From Lichenicola sp965198655 (GTDB lineage Bacteria; Pseudomonadota; Alphaproteobacteria; Acetobacterales; Acetobacteraceae), in NCBI GenBank assembly GCA_965198655.1, contig OZ240668.1:3720001-3784000 (forward strand): DNA of 64,000 nucleotides. The letters run 5' to 3'. The translations under genes were made by a program, and so were the position numbers. Below the pieces are notes generated by a model, which did no database searches, was not told the origin of the DNA, and saw only the letters and a list, made by a program, of their open reading frames with translations. This document shows, in pieces, positions 34,737 through 41,355 of this stretch. Every line of letters starts with the position of its first letter. Positions within the stretch are counted from its first letter, which is position 1.

Positions 34737-35663
34737 TCAGGACAAGGCAGGATAGCGCACGCCGGTTAGTTGCTCCGACACCGTCCAGAGCCGCTGCCAG
34801 ACCGCCTGGTCCAGGGCCTGCGGCGAGACCACCGCCAGCGCCGGGTCGCCCTTGATCTCCTGGAACCCGTCCGGTCCCCAGTACTGCCCGCCCGTCACGT
34901 CGGGCATGGTCGCGGCATACAGGCCCGGCAGCGCGCCGCGCGCCGCGTCCTGCCCGAACGCGCCGACGACGGCGTCGACGACCGCGACCGCGATGCGGGG
35001 CAGGCCGGTGGCGGCGAAGAAGCCGGTGGTGGCGATGCCCGGATGCGCCGCCACGGCGAGCAGGCGCGAGTTCTCGGCGCGGGCGCGCCGGTCGAGCTCG
35101 AACGCGAACATGAGGTTGGCCAGCTTGGACTGGCTGTATGCCTTGCTGCCGTTGTAGCGGCGCTCGCCTTGCAGGTCGTCGAAGTCGATCCGGCCGCGCC
35201 GGTGGGCGATGCTGCTGATCGCCACCACACGCGGGCTCGGCGCAGCCAGCAGGACGGGCATCAGCAGCCCGGTCAGGGCGAAGTGGCCGAGGTGGTTGGT
35301 GCCGAACTGGCGCTCGAAGCCGTCGGCGGTGACCGCGCGCGTGCGCTGCAGGCCGAGCCCGGCATTGTTCAGCAGCACGTCGACACGCGGATACACATCC
35401 GCGAAGCGGCCGGCGAAGGCGCGCACGCTGTCGAGCTCGGCCACGTCCAGCAGCGACACCGCGACCTGCGCCTGGGGGTGCCGCGCCCTGATACGGGCCG
35501 CGACGGCGTCGCCGCGCGCTTGGGCGCGCACCGCCAGCACCACCTGCGCGCCCCGCCCCGCGAGAACGTCCGCCGCTTCCGCGCCGATCCCGCTGCTGCC
35601 TCCGGTGACGACGACGATCCGACCGGCTTGGTCCGGCATGTTGGCAGGCGTCCAGCGCGGCAT
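34737..35663 (-). CDS. Short-chain dehydrogenase/reductase, retinol-dehydrogenase-like
   Basis: 308 residues. Cofactor motif VVTGGSSGIG (residues 18-27), NNAG motif (LLNNAGLG), catalytic Ser in VAISSIAH and Tyr-Lys in AYSQSKLAN. The longer C-terminus and GTNHLGHFALT block resemble retinol dehydrogenase / WW-domain oxidoreductase-like SDRs that reduce lipophilic aldehydes or ketones. Substrate unknown. Its stop is 12 bases from repeat copy 3. Confidence 0.92.
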   Translation of the reverse strand: MPRWTPANMPDQAGRIVVVTGGSSGIGAEAADVLAGRGAQVVLAVRAQARGDAVAARIRARHPQAQVAVSLLDVAELDSVRAFAGRFADVYPRVDVLLNNAGLGLQRTRAVTADGFERQFGTNHLGHFALTGLLMPVLLAAPSPRVVAISSIAHRRGRIDFDDLQGERRYNGSKAYSQSKLANLMFAFELDRRARAENSRLLAVAAHPGIATTGFFAATGLPRIAVAVVDAVVGAFGQDAARGALPGLYAATMPDVTGGQYWGPDGFQEIKGDPALAVVSPQALDQAVWQRLWTVSEQLTGVRYPALS

Positions 35664-35875
35664 CGGTCGGCCTCCTGCCGCCCGGGGGGGCGTGCGGCGG
35701 CTGCCATCACACCACGGGGCCGCCCATCCGCCTATGCCTTCCTCATCCAGGCGGACGATCCGACCGCGGGCGTGGCGGGCCGGGCTCGAGGTCGACCGCC
35801 GTCAGCGGCGACCGGCTCGGCCGGTCCAGCCCGAGCGATCGCGCCGGGCAACGCCGACGCGCCGCGCGACGTCGT

Positions 35876-36091
35876 TCACGGGGCGGTCCTCACGCGGGCG
35901 AAGCGCGGCACCGGCACGCCCTCCACCAGCACCGTCTCGTTCCACATCGCCAGCGGCCGCACCCAGGTGCTGCCGTCCCGGTCGGCGCGGTAGACCACCA
36001 TCCACTCTTCGGTTTCGCTGTGCCGGCCGGTGGCCAGCACCATGTAGAGGCTGCCCTTGTAGTGGCGGTAGGCACCGGGCATGGGTTCCAT
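35876..36091 (-). CDS. DUF1653 protein
   Basis: 71 residues. The whole protein matches DUF1653: AYRHYKGSLYMVL, RHSETEEWMVVYRA, STWVRPLAMWNETV and PRFARV. SD AGGAGG about ten bases before ATG 36091 decides the start against an in-frame ATG 15 codons upstream. The domain is a small beta-barrel, often found alone or fused to other domains; its function is not established. Confidence 0.9.
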   Translation of the reverse strand: MEPMPGAYRHYKGSLYMVLATGRHSETEEWMVVYRADRDGSTWVRPLAMWNETVLVEGVPVPRFARVRTAP

Positions 36092-36203
36092 CGCGCATCG
36101 TCCTCCTGCAAGCCGGCAGCCCCTCGTCGCTGCCATCCGTTCCGCCTATGATGCGGGTCCTCCATCCAAGATCGCCGGCCCTACCGACGCTGGGAACCCC
36201 CGC

Positions 36204-36755
36204 ATGACTCGCCGCATGACCGGCCTCGCCGTTTCGCTCTGCCTGCTGCCGCTGCTGCCGGCGACGGCCCAGACCAGGCACCACCGCCACCATCCGGTCC
36301 CGGCCGAGGCCAGCCCGGTGATCCTGACCCAGCAGCCGGGCACCGCGCTCGACGCCGCAGCGCGGCAGCTCAACGCCGAGGACATCGTCGGCGCGGAGAA
36401 GCGGCGCGAAACCCCGATCGTGCTGATCGGATCGGCGCCGCTGTCCACCGACCACGGCGACACCGCCCTGTTCGTGCAGACGCAGTCCGCCAGCCTGTGC
36501 GGCTCGGCCGGCTGCTCGACCTCGGTCTACCTCCGTCACGACGGACGCTGGATCAAGGTGCTCGACTCCGTCAGCGGCCCGATCAAGGTGCTGGCGACCA
36601 GCTCGGGCGGCATGCACGACCTGATGGTGGGCGACAAGGACCGCTGGACCTGGTCCGGCTCGGCCTATCACGACACCCTGCCGGCGGCGCCGATCGGCAA
36701 CCTCAGGCGCTCGGTCGAGCGGCACCAGGAGCAGGCGCACCGCGAGGGGGGCTAG
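36204..36755 (+). CDS. Hypothetical periplasmic protein
   Basis: 183 residues. A signal peptide ends at about residue 19 (LLPATAQ), then a His-rich stretch (HHRHHPVP). The mature part is beta-rich (TPIVLIGSAPL, TALFVQTQS, KDRWTWSGSAYHD) with two cysteines six residues apart (LCGSAGCST) that could pair. No family recognised. It is close to and convergent with the tRNA-Gly gene. Confidence 0.68.
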   Translation: MTRRMTGLAVSLCLLPLLPATAQTRHHRHHPVPAEASPVILTQQPGTALDAAARQLNAEDIVGAEKRRETPIVLIGSAPLSTDHGDTALFVQTQSASLCGSAGCSTSVYLRHDGRWIKVLDSVSGPIKVLATSSGGMHDLMVGDKDRWTWSGSAYHDTLPAAPIGNLRRSVERHQEQAHREGG

Positions 36756-36777
36756 GGGAAGGGGGGCTAGCCGGAAA

Positions 36778-36851
36778 TGGAGCGGGTGAAGGGAATCGAA
36801 CCCTCGTATGAAGCTTGGGAAGCTTCCGTTCTACCATTGAACTACACCCGC
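36778..36851 (-). tRNA. tRNA-Gly (CCC anticodon)
   Basis: 74 bases including an encoded CCA. The acceptor arms GCGGGTG / CACCCGC pair fully, the D arm GTTC..GAAC and the anticodon stem GAAGC / GCTTC flank the loop TTCCCAA, and the T loop is TTCGATT. The anticodon is CCC. Confidence 0.97.
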
Positions 36852-36912
36852 CCGGTAACGAGCCAGGCTGCCATTATACCGCCACCGGCGCCGGCGGCAA
36901 CGCCCCGCGCAG

Positions 36913-36942
36913 TTGACGGAGCCGGGAGGCGGCTCCTAGAAC
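36913..36942 (+). promoter_or_regulatory. Candidate metZ promoter
   Basis: TTGACG at 36913-36918 and TAGAAC at 36937-36942, 18 bases apart, resemble sigma70-type -35 and -10 boxes. Transcription would start just before the SAM-II riboswitch. Confidence 0.45.
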
Positions 36943-36957
36943 TGTTGCCGTCACCAC

Positions 36958-37008
36958 CCTCGCGATTTGTCCGGCCGGCTTGCGGCGAGGTGAAACAAGC
37001 GCGCTAAA
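36958..37008 (+). promoter_or_regulatory. SAM-II riboswitch (metA-type leader) before metZ
   Basis: P1 pairs CCTCGC (36958-36963) with GCGAGG (36985-36990). The loop contains the conserved GATTTG..CCGGCCGGCTTGC. GCTTG (36978-36982) pairs with CAAGC (36996-37000) to make the pseudoknot, and the conserved GCTAAAG follows. This is the SAM-II consensus of alphaproteobacteria. When SAM is high it should shut off metZ, 98 bases downstream, probably by hiding the ribosome site or stopping transcription. Confidence 0.93.
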
Positions 37009-37106
37009 GTGGCTTCGGCGGCAGGCTAGCGGGAGCAGGATCCCGGAAGCAGGCCGCCTCGGCATCCACGTCCGGACATCGCCTCCGACCGATCGGGGAA
37101 GCCGAG

Positions 37107-38321
37107 ATGAACCACCCGCACGCCTTGCGTCCCGCCACCCTGATGCTGCACGCCGGCACCGAGCGCACGCCGCACGGCGAGACCAGCGAGGCGATGTTCC
37201 TGACCTCCGGCTTCGTCTACGACGACGCCGAGCAGGCCGAGGCCACCTTCCTGGGCCAGGCGACGCACTACCAGTACAGCCGCTTCGGCAACCCCACGGT
37301 CGCCGCCTTCGAGCGCAGGCTGGCGGCGCTGGAGGGCGCCGAGGCCTGCCGCGCCACCGCCACCGGCATGGCCGCGGTGTCGTCGGCCCTGCTCAGCCAC
37401 CTGAAGGCCGGCGACCGAATCGTCGCATCGCGCGCGCTGTTCGGCTCCTGCCACTGGATCGTGGCGCACCTGCTGCCGCGCTACGGCATCGAGAGCGTGT
37501 TCGTCGACGGCGGCGACCTCGACGCCTGGGCCGACGCGCTGTCGGTGCCCACCGCCTGCGTGCTGCTGGAAACGCCCTCCAACCCGATGCTGGACATCGT
37601 CGACCTCCGCGCGGTGTGCGAGCTGGCGCACCGCGCCGGCGCGGTGGTGGTGGTGGACAACGTGTTCGCGACCCCGCTGCTGCAGCAGCCGCTCGGCTTC
37701 GGCGCCGACGTGGTGGTGTATTCCTGCACCAAGCACATCGACGGCCAGGGTCGCGTGCTGGGCGGCGCAGTGCTGGGCACCAAGGACTGGATCGAGAACA
37801 CGCTGCAGCCGTTCCTGCGCAACACCGGGCCGTCGATGTCGCCGTTCAACGCCTGGGTGCTGCTGAAGGGGCTGGAAACGCTCCCGCTGCGTGTGGACGC
37901 GATGACGCGCAGCGCGGCCGCGGTTGCCGACGCCCTGGCCGAAGCGCCCGGCATCGCCAGGGTGTGGTACCCGGCGCGCGCCGACCATCCGCAGCACCGG
38001 CTCGCGATGCGACAGATGAGCGCCGGCGGCACGCTGGTCACCTTCGAGGTGGAGGGCGGCAAGCCGGCGGGGTTCCGCATGATGAACGCGCTGCGCCTGA
38101 TCGCCATCTCCAACAACCTGGGCGACAGCCGCTCGATGGTGACCCATCCGGCCACCACCACCCATATGAAGATCGGGCCCGTGGAGCGCGCGGCACTCGG
38201 CATCACGAACGGCGTGATCCGTCTGTCGGTCGGGCTGGAGGACGTGCGCGACCTCCTGGACGACCTCCGGCAGGCCCTTCACGCGCTGGCGGAGCCGGAC
38301 CAGCGCCGGGCCGCGGAATAG
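37107..38321 (+). CDS. metZ: O-succinylhomoserine sulfhydrylase
   Basis: 404 residues, Cys/Met-metabolism PLP enzyme. It converts O-succinyl- (or O-acetyl-) homoserine plus sulfide to homocysteine. Family blocks: TSGFVYDDAEQAEATF, HYQYSRFGNPTV, LLETPSNPMLDIVD and VDNVFATP, with PLP-binding Lys in YSCTKHIDGQGR. The block around Lys and TQGR-type residues fits MetZ rather than cystathionine lyases. SD GGGGA lies before the ATG. Control by the upstream SAM-II riboswitch agrees with the methionine role. Confidence 0.95.
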   Translation: MNHPHALRPATLMLHAGTERTPHGETSEAMFLTSGFVYDDAEQAEATFLGQATHYQYSRFGNPTVAAFERRLAALEGAEACRATATGMAAVSSALLSHLKAGDRIVASRALFGSCHWIVAHLLPRYGIESVFVDGGDLDAWADALSVPTACVLLETPSNPMLDIVDLRAVCELAHRAGAVVVVDNVFATPLLQQPLGFGADVVVYSCTKHIDGQGRVLGGAVLGTKDWIENTLQPFLRNTGPSMSPFNAWVLLKGLETLPLRVDAMTRSAAAVADALAEAPGIARVWYPARADHPQHRLAMRQMSAGGTLVTFEVEGGKPAGFRMMNALRLIAISNNLGDSRSMVTHPATTTHMKIGPVERAALGITNGVIRLSVGLEDVRDLLDDLRQALHALAEPDQRRAAE

Positions 38322-38338
38322 GCATCGGAGCAGGGTTC

Positions 38339-38812
38339 ATGAAGGACAAGGGACGCACGACCCCCACCCCGGCACCCGACGCCGATCCGGTGCCGGAGGC
38401 CGAGGACGGGGTGCCCTGCTTCAGCGCCATCACCCGCGGCATCCGCGTCAGCGTGCGCTCGGTGTTCCTCGACGACCAGTCGCAGCCGGACGAGCGGCAC
38501 TACCTGTGGGCCTACCGGGTGCGGATCGAGAACCACGGCGAGGACACGGTGCGCCTGCTCGGCCGCTCCTGGCTGATCACCGACGCCACTGGCCATGTCG
38601 ACCGGGTGCAGGGCGAGGGCGTGGTCGGCGAGCAGCCGGAGCTCAAGCCGGACGAGGCCTTCGAGTACACCTCCGGCACGCCGCTGGCGACGCCGACCGG
38701 CTTCATGTCCGGCCATTACCACATGATCGCCACCGGCTCGGGCGAGCGGTTCGACGTGGCGATACCGGCGTTCAGCCTGGACAGCCCGCACCAGCCCGGC
38801 ATCGTGCACTAG
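38339..38812 (+). CDS. apaG: ApaG-family protein
   Basis: 157 residues, with a 28-residue Pro-rich N-terminal extension before the ApaG fibronectin-III-like fold. Motifs: RGIRVSVRSVFLDDQS, YLWAYRVRIENHG, VRLLGRSWLITDATG, VVGEQPELKPDEAFEYTSG and GHYHM. ApaG is linked to Co2+/Mg2+ resistance and low-level metal efflux, with an unclear mechanism. It is 17 bases after metZ and likely co-transcribed. Confidence 0.95.
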   Translation: MKDKGRTTPTPAPDADPVPEAEDGVPCFSAITRGIRVSVRSVFLDDQSQPDERHYLWAYRVRIENHGEDTVRLLGRSWLITDATGHVDRVQGEGVVGEQPELKPDEAFEYTSGTPLATPTGFMSGHYHMIATGSGERFDVAIPAFSLDSPHQPGIVH

Positions 38813-38920
38813 AGCATTTTCCGTTCACCTAGGTTCACTTCAAATGCTCCAGCTTATTGTTATGGCGAGCATCTTCACCCGATCAGGTGATCCACCTGAT
38901 CGAGATCTACTCTAGGCACG
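38813..38920. repeat. Second dispersed intergenic repeat, family B, with nested inverted repeats
   Basis: Starts agagcatttt right after the apaG stop. gagcattt (about 38814) pairs with aaatgctc further on, and gatcaggtg pairs with cacctgatc (38880-38900) around a 3-base centre. Elements beginning tAGAGCATttt and holding such hairpins are common in alphaproteobacterial intergenic regions. Only one copy was seen in the window. Confidence 0.7.
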
Positions 38921-38928
38921 CCCGCCCG

Positions 38929-39549
38929 ATGGACAGCATGGACCCCGGCCCCGACGCGCGCCGCCCCACCCGCGCGGAGGCGGAGGAGGCGGTGCGCACC
39001 CTGCTGCGCTGGGCGGGCGAGGACCCGGCCCGCGAAGGGCTGCACGACACGCCGCCCCGCGTGGTGCGCTCCTACGAGGAGTTCTTCCAGGGCTACACCA
39101 CCGACCCGGTGGCGCTGCTCAGCCGCACCTTCGCCGAAGTGGACGACTACGACGAGATCGTGCTGCTGCGCGACATCCGCTTCGAGAGCCATTGCGAGCA
39201 CCACATGGTGCCGATCATCGGCCGCGCCCACGTCGCCTACCTACCGCGCCGTCGCGTGGTGGGGATCAGCAAGCTGGCCCGGGTGGTGGACGTGTATGCG
39301 CGCCGGCTGCAGATCCAGGAGCGCCTGACCGCTCAGATCGCCAACACCATCGACGCCGTGCTGCAGCCGCACGGCGTCGCGGTGATCCTGGAAGCCGGCC
39401 ACCAGTGCATGAGCACGCGCGGCGTGCACCGCCCCGGCGTGTCAATGGTCACCAGCCGCATGCTGGGCGTGTTCCGCGACAACCCGGCCACGCGCCAGGA
39501 GCTGACGGCGATGCTGAACCGGCCGTCGGTGGCGACGCCGTTCGAGTAG
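38929..39549 (+). CDS. folE: GTP cyclohydrolase I
   Basis: 206 residues. Zinc-binding motif ESHCEHHMVP and Cys in EAGHQCMSTRG, with GTP-site blocks GISKLARVVD and RLTAQIANTI. It makes dihydroneopterin triphosphate, the shared precursor of folate and queuosine; the queE-queC-queD-queF genes lie 12 kb downstream. ATG 38929 or 38938 could be used; no SD is clear. A hairpin (GTTCCGG..CCGGAAC) just after the stop could end the transcript. Confidence 0.96.
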   Translation: MDSMDPGPDARRPTRAEAEEAVRTLLRWAGEDPAREGLHDTPPRVVRSYEEFFQGYTTDPVALLSRTFAEVDDYDEIVLLRDIRFESHCEHHMVPIIGRAHVAYLPRRRVVGISKLARVVDVYARRLQIQERLTAQIANTIDAVLQPHGVAVILEAGHQCMSTRGVHRPGVSMVTSRMLGVFRDNPATRQELTAMLNRPSVATPFE

Positions 39550-39594
39550 GACTGTTCCGGCAACCGGTGCAGCCCGGAACGATCGAACCCGGCG

Positions 39595-40001
39595 TCAGGC
39601 GGCTTGTGCCAGCCAATCCTCGCAGCGCAGGCCATCGACCCGCTCGAACTCCCGCAGGCCGGTCACCACGATCAGGCCCTGGCTGCGGGCATGTCCGGCG
39701 ATCATCAGGTCGTAGCTCCCGATCACCAGGCCGCGGCGCTCGGGGCCGGCACGAACCTCTGCCGCATGCGCCGCGGCGTTGCTGTCAAACGGCAGAACGG
39801 CGAGATGCGCCGCGAAGCGCTCCACGACCTGCCTGTTCTCGGCCGGTTCAGCCGACCGTTCGGTCCCGTGGAGAAGCTCGAACAGGACCACGTCGGAGAT
39901 GCACAGGCTTTCGGCCTCGGCGTTGAAGCGGGCCGCAGCCCTGCCGGCCGATCCCGGATCACGCGGATGCAAAGGCTGGTGTCCAGCAGGTAGCGCAGCA
40001 T
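39595..40001 (-). pseudogene. vapC: vapC toxin (PIN domain), frameshifted
   Basis: The N-terminus from ATG 40001 (MLRYLLDTSLCIRVIRDRPAGLR) holds the first PIN Asp. The rest (ARFNAEAESLCISDVVLFELLHG..DLMIAGHARSQGL..LREFERVDGL) is in another frame and ends at 39595. The span of 407 bases is one short of 136 codons, so a one-base deletion near 39937 (CTGCGGCCCGC) breaks the gene. VapC is an Mg2+-dependent tRNA/rRNA endonuclease. An assembly error is possible. Confidence 0.85.
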
Positions 40002-40225
40002 CGGAAGCCGTCGCGCTGCTGCACCGCCGGCTGCTCGCGTTCGCCGAGATCCACGCCCGCCGCCTCGAAGAAGTCGTCCCACAGCGCATCGGCAGGCACG
40101 ATGATCCGCCGCGGTCCATCCCGCAGGATCGTCACCTCGCGCACCCTTCCCCGAACGCCACCGCGCGGGGGAAGACGAACGGCCTGCGAGCCGTTCGACA
40201 GGAACAAGGTGGTGTGCGCCGCCAT
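39959..40225 (-). CDS. vapB: VapB-type antitoxin with a scrambled internal stretch and lost stop
   Basis: 88 residues from ATG 40225. The N-terminus (HTTLFLSNGSQAVRLP) and the later part (REVTILRDGPRRIIVPADALWDDFF..REQPA) match VapB, an AbrB-type DNA-binding antitoxin. The residues between read PRGGVRGRV, whereas one extra C and one missing G would turn this into PRAVAFGEGV, the normal VapB block. The frame also runs past the expected stop: TTCCGATG stands where TTCTGATG would end vapB and start vapC, giving a 14-residue tail inside vapC. Confidence 0.75.
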   Translation of the reverse strand: MAAHTTLFLSNGSQAVRLPPRGGVRGRVREVTILRDGPRRIIVPADALWDDFFEAAGVDLGEREQPAVQQRDGFRCCATCWTPAFASA

Positions 40226-40340
40226 GCCGTCCTTCATGTATCCATTGTGCATATCCATGACGAGCAGGCCGTCAAGCCGATCGAGGGCCGCGTGGGCGCG
40301 ACGGCGCCCAACAGGGAGCGCAGCATCGGAAGCCGTCGCG
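39992..40340. repeat. 24-base direct repeats flanking vapB
   Basis: The 24-base sequence at 39992-40015 (agcgcagcatcgg...cgtcgcg), which spans the vapB/vapC junction, recurs exactly at 40317-40340, upstream of vapB. The DNA between the repeats holds vapB. It may mark a past duplication or recombination at the locus. Confidence 0.85.
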
Positions 40341-40431
40341 TGGCTGCGCGTCGTCCGCTTCGGTCCCCCCCGAGCGGGAAGCGGGCCCCTCGTGTAGAAC
40401 GCGGCGCGGATCTTCCGAGGACGGGCAGGCG

Positions 40432-41322
40432 ATGCGACCAGGAGAACAAGCGATCCGCTGGACACCGCTCGTCGGCGGCACCGTGCTGACCGCCGCGTGC
40501 GCGCTCAGCGTGCACGCCGTTGCCGTTCAGCTTCTCCACCTGTCCAACCCGGCCGGATATCCGGCCACCGGCCTGGGCGTGTTCCTGACCGAGGCCGCCA
40601 TGGCCGGAGCGGCCATCATCCTGTGGCGGCTGGCGACGCCGAGCATCGCCGGACTTCCGGCACCGGCCCGGTGCCTCCTGCTGTTCGTGCTGCAGGCCAT
40701 GCTGTTCCAGCGGCTGATCCGCTACCCGGTGATGGCCGGCGTCACCACGACCGCCTGGAGCTTCTCCTTCCTGGCCAACCTCCCGGCCCTGGTCCCGTTC
40801 CTGGTGCTGGCGTGCCTCGTGGTCCCGGCGACGCAGCACCTGCGCCGTCCGTGGCAGGTGGTGCCCGCCGCCATCCTCATCGCGGCGGCGGCCTTTCCGC
40901 TCTGCGGCGCGCTCGCCGCCCGGCTGTTCCGGCCGGTGCTGGCCGCCGCGTCGGGGCTCGGTCACGACGTCGTCTACGGCATGCCCTACGGCGCGCACGT
41001 GCTCGTGCCTGCCTACGTCACCGCGCTCGAGCCGGCCGCGGCCACCGTCGCGCTGGCGGGGCTGGCGTGGAACCGGCTGCCCGGACGGCCCGCCACACGC
41101 ATCGCCGTCTTCGCGATGCTGGTGATGGTCCTGGACCTGCACCTGTTCCAGCCGCTGGTGGTCCTGGCATACGGCACCGGCGACGTGCGCGCCGCCCTGG
41201 CGGGGATCGGCCAATCCTGGCTGGCCACCCTGGTGCAGACCGTCCTGGGCGCCGCGACCTGGGCGGTGTCGGTCCGGCGCGCGGCCGGCAGCGTCGGGCG
41301 GGACGCGCCGACCGTCGGATGA
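40432..41322 (+). CDS. Hypothetical seven-to-eight-helix membrane protein
   Basis: 296 residues, strongly hydrophobic, with segments at about 12-34, 46-66, 78-96, 104-126, 140-160, 195-215, 222-242 and 255-278. Isolated His and Trp occur within helices (AVQLLHL, TTTAWSFSFL, VMVLDLHLF), which is compatible with cofactor or metal binding, but no family was recognised. It is divergent from the vapBC operon and convergent with the peptidase gene, 33 bases apart. Confidence 0.72.
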   Translation: MRPGEQAIRWTPLVGGTVLTAACALSVHAVAVQLLHLSNPAGYPATGLGVFLTEAAMAGAAIILWRLATPSIAGLPAPARCLLLFVLQAMLFQRLIRYPVMAGVTTTAWSFSFLANLPALVPFLVLACLVVPATQHLRRPWQVVPAAILIAAAAFPLCGALAARLFRPVLAAASGLGHDVVYGMPYGAHVLVPAYVTALEPAAATVALAGLAWNRLPGRPATRIAVFAMLVMVLDLHLFQPLVVLAYGTGDVRAALAGIGQSWLATLVQTVLGAATWAVSVRRAAGSVGRDAPTVG

Positions 41323-41355
41323 CGCGTCACCCGGCAGCCGGCGCCGCTCCGGTTC

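Noticed and set aside
36777..37007. Open frame starting MERVKGIEPSYEAWEASVLPLNY
   Set aside because: It is the antisense translation of tRNA-Gly, a well-known false gene; its 3' part covers the riboswitch.
39550..39594. Hairpin GTTCCGG..CCGGAAC after folE as a defined terminator
   Set aside because: Stem of seven without a T run; too weak to list alone, mentioned only with folE.
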